Positions 43,317 to 52,341 of a stretch of 61,222 bases of DNA are shown piece by piece (the first letter of the stretch is position 1; each line of letters starts with the position of its first letter). The position numbers and the translations under genes were made by a program. The notes below the pieces were generated by a model, which worked only from the letters and a program-made list of their open reading frames with translations, was not told the origin of the DNA and did no database searches. Origin of the DNA: XYA12-FULL-58-9 sp001798605 (lineage in GTDB: Bacteria > Myxococcota > XYA12-FULL-58-9); the NCBI GenBank assembly GCA_036736205.1, contig DAINMX010000008.1, forward strand, positions 1-61,222. Direction: 5' to 3'.

Positions 43317-46028
43317 CTACTTGTCGATAACTGCCTGGGCAGCCGCTAGACGGGCCACCGGAACACGGTAGGGGGAGCAGCTGACGTAGTCCATACCCAC
43401 ATTGTGGCAGAACCTGACCGACGACGGCTCGCCACCGTGCTCGCCGCAGATACCAACCTTCAGTTTCGGCTTGGTCTTGCGACCCCGGTCGATACCGAGC
43501 TTGACCAATTCTCCCACGCCGCTTTGGTCGAGGACCTCAAAGGGGTCGCGAGGAAGAATCTTGTGGTCGAGATAGTACGGTACGAACCCACCCACGTCAT
43601 CGCGGCTGAAGCCATATGTCATTTGGGTGAGGTCGTTGGTCCCGAAGGAGAAGAACTCGGCCACTTCGGCGATCTCGTCGGCGAGCAAGGCTGCCCGCGG
43701 GATCTCAATCATGGTGCCGAACATGTAGGGGATCTTCTTGAGGTTATACTTCTTGAGCACCTCAGGATATATCTTGTCGAAGAGCACACGTTGGTGTGAA
43801 AGCTCTTTGACGTCACACAGGACGGGGATCATGATTTCGGGGAAGACCTTTTTGCCCGCTTTGATGAGCTCAGCCGCACCTTCGAGGATGGCGCGGATCT
43901 GCATCTCGCTCACCTCTGCGTAGGTGATGCCGAGGCGGACGCCGCGATGCCCCATCATCGGATTTACTTCGTGCATGACGTCCGCTCGAGCATTGAGTCG
44001 TTCGAGGGAGATGCCTAGGCTTTTGGCGATTTCGCGACGATCTTCGAGTGCATCAGGCACGAACTCATGCAGCGGTGGGTCGAGGAGGCGAATGGTCACG
44101 GGCAATCCGGCCATCACATCTAGGGTCTTTTTGATGGTGTCCTTGACGTCGACGAACAACTCGTCGAGGGCTACTCGGCGAGCCTCTTCGGTGTCGGCGA
44201 GGATCATCTTACGCAGCTTGAACAGCGGTTTCTCGGAGTGCTCACCATAGAACATGTGCTCGGTGCGCAACAGGCCAATGCCCTCGGCACCGAACTGGAG
44301 GGCCTTCTTCGAATCTGCCGGCGTGTCGGCATTGGTACGAACCTTCATCGTGCGAACCTTGTCGCAGAGCTTCATGAAGGCGTGGAAGTGAGGGTCGTCC
44401 TCGGTACCAGTGATCATCGGCAGCTGGCCTTTGTAGACCAGACCCTTGGTTCCATTGAGAGTGAGGAAATCGCCTTCCTTGATGGTCTTGCCGTCGACGG
44501 TGATCTTGCGACCGGCGACGTCAACATTGAGTGCGCCCGCACCGACGATGCAGCATTTGCCCCAGCCGCGGGCAACGAGCGCCGCGTGGGAGGTCATGCC
44601 GCCGCGGGAGGTGAGGATGCCGATCGCAGCTCGCATGCCCTCGACGTCCTCTGGGTTGGTCTCATCGCGGGCGAGGATGACTTTCTTGCCCTCCGCTACC
44701 CATTTGACGGCGTCGTCGGCGGTGAAGACAACTTGACCGACTGCGCCGCCGGGACCCGCTGGCAGACCCTTTGCGAGCTTGTCTGCGGTCTTTTCGGCGA
44801 TTGGATCGACCATGGGGTGCAAGAGCTCGTCGAGTTGGTTGGGGGTGACCCGCATGATGGCGGTGTTGATGCTGATGAGCTTCGACTTGTGCATCTCGAC
44901 GGCCATGCGGACGGCGGCCGGCCCATTGCGCTTGCCGTTACGCGTCTGCAGCATCCAGAGTCGAGCGTCCTCGATAGTGAACTCGAGGTCCTGCATGTCT
45001 TTGTAATGTGCCTCGAGCTTGTTGCGAATGGCGAATAGCTGCTTGTACGCCTTCGGCATGGCCTTCTCGAGGCTCGGAAGAGTGGAGCCCTCACCGCGGG
45101 TCGATTCGTTGATCGGGTTGGGGGTACGGATGCCAGCGACGACGTCCTCTCCCTGTGCGTTTGGCAGCCACTCGCCGAAGAACTTGTCCTCGCCGGTTGC
45201 GGGGTTACGGGTGAACGCAACGCCCGTGGCTGAGGTGTCGCCCATGTTGCCGAACACCATCGCTTGCACGTTGACGGCGGTGCCCCAGTCATCGGGGATG
45301 CTCTCAATGCGGCGATAGGAGACCGCGCGCTTGCCGTTCCAGGATTTGAACACGGCACCGATGCCACCCCACAGTTGATCCTCTGGATTGTCGGGGAATT
45401 CTTTGCCGAGAACGTCCTTGACCTTGGCTTTGTAAATCTTGGTCAGCCCTTCGAGATCCTCTGCGGTCAGGTCGACGTCCTGAGTGACGCCGCGCGCTTT
45501 CTTCATCTTGTCGAGCTCTACCTCGAGCTGATGACGAATGCCCTTGCCCTCTGCGGGCTCAATGTCCTCAGCCTTCTCCATGACGACGTCAGAGTACATC
45601 TGGATGAGGCGACGATAGGCGTCCCAAACGAAACGCGGGTTGTTGGTCTTCTTGATGATGCCTGGTATCGTTTTGGTGGTCAGGCCGATGTTGAGGACCG
45701 TCTCCATCATGCCCGGCATTGATTGACGCGCGCCTGAGCGACTGGAAACCAACAGCGGGTTTTTGGGATCGCCGAACTTGCGGCCCATGATCTTTTCCAT
45801 TCTCTTGATGGCGGACTTGACCTCAGCATTCAGCCGTGGCGGGTACTTGAACTTCTTCATGAATGCTGTGCAGACTTCGGTGGTGATAGTGAAGCCGGCA
45901 GGAACCGGCACGCCGATCTTAGCCATTTCGGCCAAGTTCGCGCCCTTGCCGCCGAGAAGATTCTTCATCTTCGCGGAGCCGTGGGCTGTGCCACCGCCAA
46001 AAGAATAAACCAGTCGCTGTTTTGTCAT
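43317..46028 (-). CDS. ppdK: Pyruvate, phosphate dikinase
   Basis: ATG 46028 starts MTKQRLVYSFGGGTAHGSA, with GGAGAG in the upstream leader; the 903-aa length equals that of the usual family. Features in order: NLAEMAKIGVPVPAGFTITT (nucleotide-binding domain), the Gly-rich region GARQSMPGMMETVLNIGL, the phospho-His motif GGMTSHAALVARGWGKCC, and the catalytic C-terminal region GICGEHGGEPSSVRF with DYVSCSPYRVPVARLAAAQ. It interconverts pyruvate, ATP and phosphate with PEP, AMP and diphosphate in the cytoplasm, for gluconeogenic or glycolytic use. It stands alone as a transcription unit, with a hairpin at its end. Confidence 0.97.
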   Translation of the reverse strand: MTKQRLVYSFGGGTAHGSAKMKNLLGGKGANLAEMAKIGVPVPAGFTITTEVCTAFMKKFKYPPRLNAEVKSAIKRMEKIMGRKFGDPKNPLLVSSRSGARQSMPGMMETVLNIGLTTKTIPGIIKKTNNPRFVWDAYRRLIQMYSDVVMEKAEDIEPAEGKGIRHQLEVELDKMKKARGVTQDVDLTAEDLEGLTKIYKAKVKDVLGKEFPDNPEDQLWGGIGAVFKSWNGKRAVSYRRIESIPDDWGTAVNVQAMVFGNMGDTSATGVAFTRNPATGEDKFFGEWLPNAQGEDVVAGIRTPNPINESTRGEGSTLPSLEKAMPKAYKQLFAIRNKLEAHYKDMQDLEFTIEDARLWMLQTRNGKRNGPAAVRMAVEMHKSKLISINTAIMRVTPNQLDELLHPMVDPIAEKTADKLAKGLPAGPGGAVGQVVFTADDAVKWVAEGKKVILARDETNPEDVEGMRAAIGILTSRGGMTSHAALVARGWGKCCIVGAGALNVDVAGRKITVDGKTIKEGDFLTLNGTKGLVYKGQLPMITGTEDDPHFHAFMKLCDKVRTMKVRTNADTPADSKKALQFGAEGIGLLRTEHMFYGEHSEKPLFKLRKMILADTEEARRVALDELFVDVKDTIKKTLDVMAGLPVTIRLLDPPLHEFVPDALEDRREIAKSLGISLERLNARADVMHEVNPMMGHRGVRLGITYAEVSEMQIRAILEGAAELIKAGKKVFPEIMIPVLCDVKELSHQRVLFDKIYPEVLKKYNLKKIPYMFGTMIEIPRAALLADEIAEVAEFFSFGTNDLTQMTYGFSRDDVGGFVPYYLDHKILPRDPFEVLDQSGVGELVKLGIDRGRKTKPKLKVGICGEHGGEPSSVRFCHNVGMDYVSCSPYRVPVARLAAAQAVIDK

Positions 46029-46278
46029 GAGCTCTTCTCTCCAGTTGACGCTGACCACTTTCTGCTGTGGCCGTCCTGTCAACGTAATCGTTAAAGCCCT
46101 AGGTCCGCGGCTGCCGCCCTGTTTTCGGGCTAGGCAGGCTGCCACCTAGAGCCGGTTCTAATCGGAGGGGGAGTTAATACCAGGGCTGGCGGGGTTGCAA
46201 GGCCGGTGACACAGATCCCGCAGATCCCGGCATCCGCTGCTTATTTGGGCGTCTTTGGGGCAAAGGGCTGAGCGTTGT

Positions 46279-47604
46279 CTACTCCCTTTTGCCAAAGGAG
46301 TCAGCGAACAACTGGGCTATGGCTTGACGTCCGGTTTTCTCGATACGGACAGTGCCGGTCCCACAGAAGCGAGTGTGGCGGATGGTTGGCGCAGCGATAT
46401 TGACCCAACGACTGCCACTCCAGGTCAACCAACTCTGCCGTCCCTGATCAAAGACGTACAGAGGCTTCTCAAAACGTTTGGCGAGCTCCGCAGCCCATCC
46501 CGTGCCACCTCGGACAGTGCCATCTTCTTGGATGGCACCGATGACGAAGACTTCGCCTGCGGTTGTCACCTGGTGCCAGATTGTCTGCAGTACTTTTTGA
46601 AACGCCTCGTCTGCGGGAAAGGTGCGATGAAGCTGTGACTCGACGTAGAGGCTGCTCACGGCTCCCCGCCGCAAATCATCCGGAGCAAGCTCGACGAGCC
46701 CGCGGGTGCGCAGAGGAGTGCGACCTGCGAAGCTGAAACACACCTCCGTCATTCCATACCTTTCGGCCATTTCGCCGAAGGTCGCCTCGCTGCCCTTGGC
46801 CCCCCCCGACAGCAGCGTGAAGGCCGACGCGGGAAGGTTGGCAGCGCTTGGGCGGTCCCCGTCTTTGATAAGGCGCATGGTATCGGGGTCCAGGACCAAC
46901 TCCGTGTCCCGAGGATGTTTGGCGTCATGGTCCTTGAGTAAGCGGATGCCTATGTGTTTGCGGGGCTCGAGAAACACGGCAATTTCAATCTGATCGGCCA
47001 CGTCTTTGCAGGGTTCTGTAACACCAGTTGGACGAGTGGGAACGTCATCGCGGTGGGTTTGGGCGCTCATCCACAACTTGGCACCGACTTTCTTTGCGCT
47101 GTCCTTGATTTGAGCAATGAGGCAGCCCAGCTCCGAGCCGGCTTGGCTCCAGTCAAACCCATCGACAATGATCAACGCGGGCTCGAATCCGAGGCTCTCT
47201 TGGTACAATCGCACGGATTCTTCCAGACGCTTGGGGCTCAAGGTGGCGTCAGTGAACGCTTGGATGACACGATTGGTGTTCAGTTCGTTGCGCGACTCCT
47301 CGCGTTCGACCAAGCCGCTGGCGCTGGCGAGGTCGTCAAACAGTGCGTCATACCAAGCACGGACGTGTTCGAGTGTTTGTCCGAGTGCGAGGTGGAGTAC
47401 TGTTTCTCCGCGCAACGCGTGGTCGATTCCAACTTGCACGAGAAAGGCCGTCTTGCCCACGCCCGCTCGCGCCATGACGACCCCCAGATCACCATCGTGG
47501 ACCTCTCCCATCGAGCCATCGAGAATGCGCAATGGGCTGCGTTCGCTCACTGTATTCTTGTGCACATGGCTCTCCGTGTTGCGGCTCTTTCCTCGGGGCT
47601 CCAT
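46279..47604 (-). CDS. RecA/KaiC/DnaB-like ATPase fused to a Rossmann-type (SLOG-like) domain
   Basis: The ATG at 47604 shares one base with the TAA stop of the upstream EF-G gene. The 441-aa product has an N-terminal ATPase with Walker A ARAGVGKT at residues 45-52 and Walker B EPALIIVDGFDW (Asp148), and LWMSAQTHRDD as a sensor, all as in RecA/KaiC-type proteins (residues 30-275). The C-terminal part (about 290-441) has FVIGAIQEDG, VRGGTGWAAELAKRFEKPLY, VFDQG and a final FCGTGTVRIEKTG, resembling nucleotide-binding domains found in phages and SLOG-like proteins. Fusion of the two is unusual. Function unknown; its link with EF-G may be only a shared promoter. Confidence 0.7.
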   Translation of the reverse strand: MEPRGKSRNTESHVHKNTVSERSPLRILDGSMGEVHDGDLGVVMARAGVGKTAFLVQVGIDHALRGETVLHLALGQTLEHVRAWYDALFDDLASASGLVEREESRNELNTNRVIQAFTDATLSPKRLEESVRLYQESLGFEPALIIVDGFDWSQAGSELGCLIAQIKDSAKKVGAKLWMSAQTHRDDVPTRPTGVTEPCKDVADQIEIAVFLEPRKHIGIRLLKDHDAKHPRDTELVLDPDTMRLIKDGDRPSAANLPASAFTLLSGGAKGSEATFGEMAERYGMTEVCFSFAGRTPLRTRGLVELAPDDLRRGAVSSLYVESQLHRTFPADEAFQKVLQTIWHQVTTAGEVFVIGAIQEDGTVRGGTGWAAELAKRFEKPLYVFDQGRQSWLTWSGSRWVNIAAPTIRHTRFCGTGTVRIEKTGRQAIAQLFADSFGKRE

Positions 47605-49685
47605 TACTTATTGCCTCTCACAGCCTGCCACTCGGCCACCAAATCATCTTCAATATTCTTTGGTACCTGCAGGTAGCGTGACATCTCCATGGTGAACTCG
47701 GCCTTTCCTTGAGTCGCCGAGCGCAGGCTGGTGGCGTAACCAAACATTTCGGCCAGTGGCACATCTGCTTCTGTGCGATTGATGCCACCGTCTTCCTGTG
47801 CGCCGATAATGGTGCCGCGTCTCTGCATCAGACTGGTTAGAACGTTGCCCGCGAATTCCGATGGTGTCTCAACGACGACGCGCATAATCGGCTCTAGGAC
47901 CCGCGCAGCCCCTTTGTCAAAGGCTTGGCGCCAGGCACCGCGTGCCGCGGCCTTGAATGCGATATCGGACGAGTCGACCGCATGTGAACTGCCATCAATG
48001 ATGACTGCGCGGACATTGACGACAGGCGCACCGATGCGGCGGCCCTCCTCAAGCATTGATTTGAAACCCTTTTCGATTGACGGGATGTACTGCCGCGGAA
48101 TGGTGCCGCCTTTGATCTCGTCGACAAACTCGAAGGGCTCTGAGCAGGGTTCGAGGTACCCGACAACGCGACCAAACTGACCAGAACCGCCGGTCTGTTT
48201 CTTGTGGGTGTAGTCAAAATCTGCACGTCGCGTGAGAGTCTCGCGATAGGCTACTCGGGGGGCCGAAGTGGTGACGTGAACGTTGTATTCGCGGCGCATG
48301 CGCTCTAGGTAAACCTCTAATTGCAGCTCGCCCATACCTTGGATGACGGTCTCGTTCGATTCTGGATCGAGGTGGACGCGGAACGTCGGATCTTCCTTGG
48401 TGAATCGTTGCAGTGCTTTACTCAGGTTGATCTCAGATTTGTGGTCATCTGGCTTCACCGAAAGAGAGATGACCGGCTCGGGAACGTGCATCGAGGTCAT
48501 GATGACACTCGTCGAGCCGTCTGTGAACGTGTCGCCAGAATGGCAATCGAGGCCGAAAATGGCGACGATATCCCCAGCGCCGGCATCGTCGATGTCTTCC
48601 ATCTCGTCCGCGTGCATGCGCACCAATCGGGCAATCTTCGTCTGCTTGTGGGTGCGCGTATTGGTGATGAAATCGTCTCGCTTGAGTGCGCCTTGGTACA
48701 CGCGCATGTACGTCAGTTGTCCGTATCGGCCGTCCTCTAGCTTGAACGCCAGAGCTACCGTGGGGGCATCTGGATCGCTCTTGAGGATCACGGGCCGCTC
48801 GACTTCTCCGTCTAGTTCCAACGCCTCATTGCTGACGTCGGACGGGCAAGGCAAGTACTTCACGACGCCGTCGAGTAACGGCTGCACGCCCTTGTTCTTG
48901 TACGCGGAGCCAATGATGACCGGAGTTATCTGCTGAGACAACGTGCCTTGGCGGATTGCCGAGTGGATAAGCTCAGTCGTGACTCTGTCTTCGAGGATGG
49001 CCTCCATGAGTGCGTCGGAGAACATCGACACCGCATCGAGCATCTGCTCGCGGAAGGACAGGGCGCGATCGAGCATGCCCTTCGGGATCTCTTCGACTGT
49101 GACGTCTGCACCGTTGGGCCCGTTGAACCGCAGAGCACGCATCTCCACGAGGTCGACAACACCGGCAAAGTTTTCTTCGAGGCCAATGGGGAGCTGCAAG
49201 AGCACCGGATTGTGCGCCAGCTTGTCGCGAAGCTGGTCACGGACCCTCACGGGGTCAGCTCCGACGCGATCGCATTTATTGACAAAGGCGATGCGTGGCA
49301 CCCGATACCGTCGCATCTGCCGATCCACGGTGAACGACTGGCTCTGAACGCCCGCGACGGCACAGAGCACTAATACGGCACCGTCGAGGACACGCAACGA
49401 GCGCTCGACCTCTATGGTGAAGTCGACGTGCCCAGGTGTGTCGATGATGTTGATGTGATGTTTGGCCCAGCGGCAATGGGTCGCAGCGCTGGCGATGGTA
49501 ATTCCGCGCTCGCGCTCGAGATCCATGGAATCCATCTTCGCACCTACGCCGTCTTTGCCTTTCACGTCATGGATGGCGTGCACCCGCTGCGTGTAGAACA
49601 AAATTCGCTCGGTGAGCGTGGTTTTGCCACTGTCTATGTGTGCGGAGATGCCAATGTTCCGCAGGGTTGTCAGGTCCCTGATCAC
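47604..49685 (-). CDS. fusA: Elongation factor G of the spd/mitochondrial EFG1 type
   Basis: GTG 49685 is chosen because AAGG precedes it and the fold begins immediately (VIRDLTTLRNIGISAHIDSG); an ATG 25 codons earlier adds unrelated residues. The 693-aa protein has GTPase motifs AHIDSGKTT (G1), RGIT (G2), DTPGHVDF (G3) and NKCDR (G4), and EF-G domains II-V, including QTGGSGQFGRVVGYLEPC. The pattern KDGVGAKMDSMDLERERGIT and DRQMRRYRVPRIAFVN is the one I associate with spdEFG1/mtEFG1. It drives ribosomal translocation. It overlaps the following RecA-like ATPase gene by one base. A second EF-G may exist elsewhere in the genome. Confidence 0.93.
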   Translation of the reverse strand: MIRDLTTLRNIGISAHIDSGKTTLTERILFYTQRVHAIHDVKGKDGVGAKMDSMDLERERGITIASAATHCRWAKHHINIIDTPGHVDFTIEVERSLRVLDGAVLVLCAVAGVQSQSFTVDRQMRRYRVPRIAFVNKCDRVGADPVRVRDQLRDKLAHNPVLLQLPIGLEENFAGVVDLVEMRALRFNGPNGADVTVEEIPKGMLDRALSFREQMLDAVSMFSDALMEAILEDRVTTELIHSAIRQGTLSQQITPVIIGSAYKNKGVQPLLDGVVKYLPCPSDVSNEALELDGEVERPVILKSDPDAPTVALAFKLEDGRYGQLTYMRVYQGALKRDDFITNTRTHKQTKIARLVRMHADEMEDIDDAGAGDIVAIFGLDCHSGDTFTDGSTSVIMTSMHVPEPVISLSVKPDDHKSEINLSKALQRFTKEDPTFRVHLDPESNETVIQGMGELQLEVYLERMRREYNVHVTTSAPRVAYRETLTRRADFDYTHKKQTGGSGQFGRVVGYLEPCSEPFEFVDEIKGGTIPRQYIPSIEKGFKSMLEEGRRIGAPVVNVRAVIIDGSSHAVDSSDIAFKAAARGAWRQAFDKGAARVLEPIMRVVVETPSEFAGNVLTSLMQRRGTIIGAQEDGGINRTEADVPLAEMFGYATSLRSATQGKAEFTMEMSRYLQVPKNIEDDLVAEWQAVRGNK

Positions 49686-49876
49686 TGCGTTTGCCTTTTT
49701 ATCTCTTCGGAGGCGGCGGGGGTTACAGGAACTGAGGCCAGATGTAAAGCCTATTCGCAACAGGCCAGCGGCGAGTCAGAACGGCGAATTGGACGATTTG
49801 AACCTTTTCTGGCGACTGCTTTAACATGAAAAACAGTCGTGTGTTAGCCGGCAACTCTTGAGATAGAGTCCGGCCG

Positions 49877-51013
49877 ATGATCGCGCGGCTTGGACGATAC
49901 GAAATCGAGAGACTCATCGGCAAAGGTGGCACCGGGCGGGTGTTCCTCGCCTTGGATCCGAAGTTGTCGCGTCAAGTCGCTATCAAAGTTCTCGATACGG
50001 AGACCAAGGATTCCTTCCGGCGTCGTTTTCATCTCGAGGCCAAGGCGATCGCGGCGCTCAAACACCCGAATATCGTCGCGATGTATGATTTCAGCGGGGA
50101 AGACTCCAAACAGTTGTATTTGGTGATGGAGTATGTTCCCGGCAAGTCGTTGTGGCAGATCACCAACGACCATGGACCGATGTCAGAGGCTACGGCCCTG
50201 TGTGCTGGCCACGAGATCGCCCTCGGTTTGGAGCACGCCCACGCCCACAATGTCGTGCACCGTGACATCAAGCCGGAGAATATCCTCCTGCATGAAGGCC
50301 GGGTGGTGGTGACTGATTTCGGCGGCATTAAGTTCGTTGCCGCGGAGGATCCCGAACGCTACCGCCGCACCGAGGCTCTTGGAACGCCGGGGTTTATGGC
50401 ACCGGAGCAATTTGACGGTCGGGACATTGGTCCCCACACCGACATATTTTCGTTGGGTGCAGTGCTTTACAACCTGGCGACCGGCGAGGTGCCGTATCAG
50501 GGTGAGAATATCTACGAGACTTACAAGAATCTGAAGACTGGCCGCTACGTCGACCCTCGCCAGCACTGCCCGGTGTTGTCACCAGAGTTCGTCAAGTTGC
50601 TGTCCCGGTGTTTGGCACGTCGGATCAAAGATCGCTATGCCAACGTGAAGGACCTGCGCGAGACGATTCTTGAATTGCTGAGTCGGCAAGGAGTTGTGGA
50701 AATTCGGGCCGAGCTCGTTCGCTATGAGCAGAGTCCCGCTGGCCACGCCGTCTCGCAACGCCAGCGCGAAGTCGGTATGTTGTTGCGCGAGTTGCGGGAG
50801 GCGATTGTCGGGCGGCAAAGAAAACGAGTTGCGGACATTATCCAACGAATCCAGGATCTGGCACCACTGGACGAACGCATTGCCGAGGTTGTCGCTGATG
50901 CAGGGGTGCCCATGGCCGAGGACGCCCACGGGAAGGGGTGGGCGGTGTTGTGGTTTGCTCTTGGCCTCGGGGTTGGAACTGCGGCGACGTCCTTGATCTG
51001 GCGTCTCATGTAG
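49877..51013 (+). CDS. Ser/Thr protein kinase with C-terminal membrane anchor
   Basis: A 378-aa Hanks-type kinase. Gly loop GKGGTGRVF at residues 15-23, ATP-binding Lys37 in VAIKVL, catalytic loop HRDIKPENIL (His128, Asp130), DFG-like DFGG in VVTDFGGIKFV, and APE-type MAPEQFDG. Residues about 265-350 form a juxtamembrane segment, and the C-terminus is a single transmembrane helix (AVLWFALGLGVGTAATSLIW), with the kinase on the cytoplasmic side. It is divergent from EF-G, and its last eight bases overlap the convergent glycosyltransferase gene. Substrate unknown. Confidence 0.94.
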   Translation: MIARLGRYEIERLIGKGGTGRVFLALDPKLSRQVAIKVLDTETKDSFRRRFHLEAKAIAALKHPNIVAMYDFSGEDSKQLYLVMEYVPGKSLWQITNDHGPMSEATALCAGHEIALGLEHAHAHNVVHRDIKPENILLHEGRVVVTDFGGIKFVAAEDPERYRRTEALGTPGFMAPEQFDGRDIGPHTDIFSLGAVLYNLATGEVPYQGENIYETYKNLKTGRYVDPRQHCPVLSPEFVKLLSRCLARRIKDRYANVKDLRETILELLSRQGVVEIRAELVRYEQSPAGHAVSQRQREVGMLLRELREAIVGRQRKRVADIIQRIQDLAPLDERIAEVVADAGVPMAEDAHGKGWAVLWFALGLGVGTAATSLIWRLM

Positions 51014-52190
51014 CGGTTCGGGTCGACCTCTCCCGCAAGACCTGTTCATAGGCCGTGATGGTTCGCTCCGCTTCTCGTTGAAAGGTACGCTCAGCAATGA
51101 CGTGGGCTCTCCCAGCTCTGCCCCGGGTGTCGGCTGCGCTCGGGGCGGTGAGCCATTTGCTGATGGCAGATGCAACAGAATCCACCCGTCGATCGGATAC
51201 CGGGTAGCCGACAGCATCGTCTACGAGCTCGGTGAGCGCACCGGTCTGTACGCCGAGAACGGGCAAGCCTGAAGCCATGGCTTCGAGAGCTGCGCGGGCA
51301 GAGGCATCATTGCCAGGTTGGGCGACAAATGCCGCGTCCATGGCGGCGTATGCCTCAAGGAGCTCACCACCGCGAAGATATCCGGTCAGCCGAACGCGAT
51401 CATTGAGACCCGCATTGTCGATGCGTTGTTTGAGCGCCTGCTCGCGTCGGCCATTTCCCACGAACATGATGTGGAGTGCCGACTCTCCGAGTGCCGTTGC
51501 AGCGTCGAGGAGCTCTTCTTGACCGCGGCCATCAATTAGAGCCACGTGCCCGAGGACCGGGACGTCGAGTGGGAGGGCAAAATGGGCCCTTGCCTTGCAG
51601 CGCTCACTGTTTGTGGCTGGCGCAAATCTCTCCGAGTTGATGCTGCCAGAGATGACGTGCACCCGATCCATTGGGAATCCGAACCGGGTCACCAAGAGCT
51701 GACGATGGGCATGACATCTGGCAATCACAGCATCCGCACGGCGATTCAACCAGGACTGGCCGAAGCGACGAATGAGAGATCGCTCGGCGTGGAAGGTACG
51801 AATACGGGCAACGCGGCCGCCTGCGAGGGCGGCGAGTCCGTGGTCGTGCGACATGTGCATGTGGACAATGTCGACTTCTTCTTCTTTTACGAGTCGTCGC
51901 ATTCTCTGAACGTCACGCACATATTCGATTGGCGAGGATTTGGTTGACAGGGTGAGCGGGACTGGAGGATCGAAATCAGGGTCGACCCACGGTGCCGCTG
52001 CCTCTTCATACTCGTTGAATGCGCCGCGCTTACGGTCATAGGCGAGCCACACAGTGTGTCCGAGTTGTCGTTGTGCCAAGGCCAATCCAAGAGTCGGAGG
52101 CAACGGCCCGGAGTACAGGGAGTAGCTAACGAGATGGAGTATGCGCAACGCGATTTCTCTTGGATGTGGTTGTCGTGCTCTATAGACCAC
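51006..52190 (-). CDS. GT4-family glycosyltransferase
   Basis: A 394-aa GT-B fold protein. The N-terminal domain has ILHLVSYSLYSGPLPPTLGLA and the mid part VDIVHMHMSHDHGLAAL. The C-terminal domain has VLGHVALIDGRGQEELLDAA, LHIMFVGNGRREQALKQR, RVRLTGYLRGGELLEAY and the donor-binding region ASARAALEAMASGLPVLGVQ. Members transfer sugar from a nucleotide donor to lipid or polysaccharide acceptors in the cytoplasm. Start at ATG 52190, but a TTG at 52148 (LRILHLVSY) would begin the domain exactly and is plausible. No capsule or O-antigen genes are adjacent. Confidence 0.9.
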   Translation of the reverse strand: MVYRARQPHPREIALRILHLVSYSLYSGPLPPTLGLALAQRQLGHTVWLAYDRKRGAFNEYEEAAAPWVDPDFDPPVPLTLSTKSSPIEYVRDVQRMRRLVKEEEVDIVHMHMSHDHGLAALAGGRVARIRTFHAERSLIRRFGQSWLNRRADAVIARCHAHRQLLVTRFGFPMDRVHVISGSINSERFAPATNSERCKARAHFALPLDVPVLGHVALIDGRGQEELLDAATALGESALHIMFVGNGRREQALKQRIDNAGLNDRVRLTGYLRGGELLEAYAAMDAAFVAQPGNDASARAALEAMASGLPVLGVQTGALTELVDDAVGYPVSDRRVDSVASAISKWLTAPSAADTRGRAGRAHVIAERTFQREAERTITAYEQVLRERSTRTAT

Positions 52191-52341
52191 GGAGTCTGTT
52201 CACCGCAATTCGACGAAACAAGTGAAGGGTCGCGGGTTCATTCAGCCACAAGGATTCTCAGAACTTGCCGAAGTTCGCCGCCCGGGCTAGCTTGGCCGGG
52301 TGAGGGACCTTGTTGGCCTAATCTTGCACGGGGGCTGGACC

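Noticed and set aside
46140..46165. Near-palindrome TAGAGCCGGTTCTA upstream of ppdK as an operator
   Set aside because: Short and imperfect, and no regulator is adjacent; could occur by chance.
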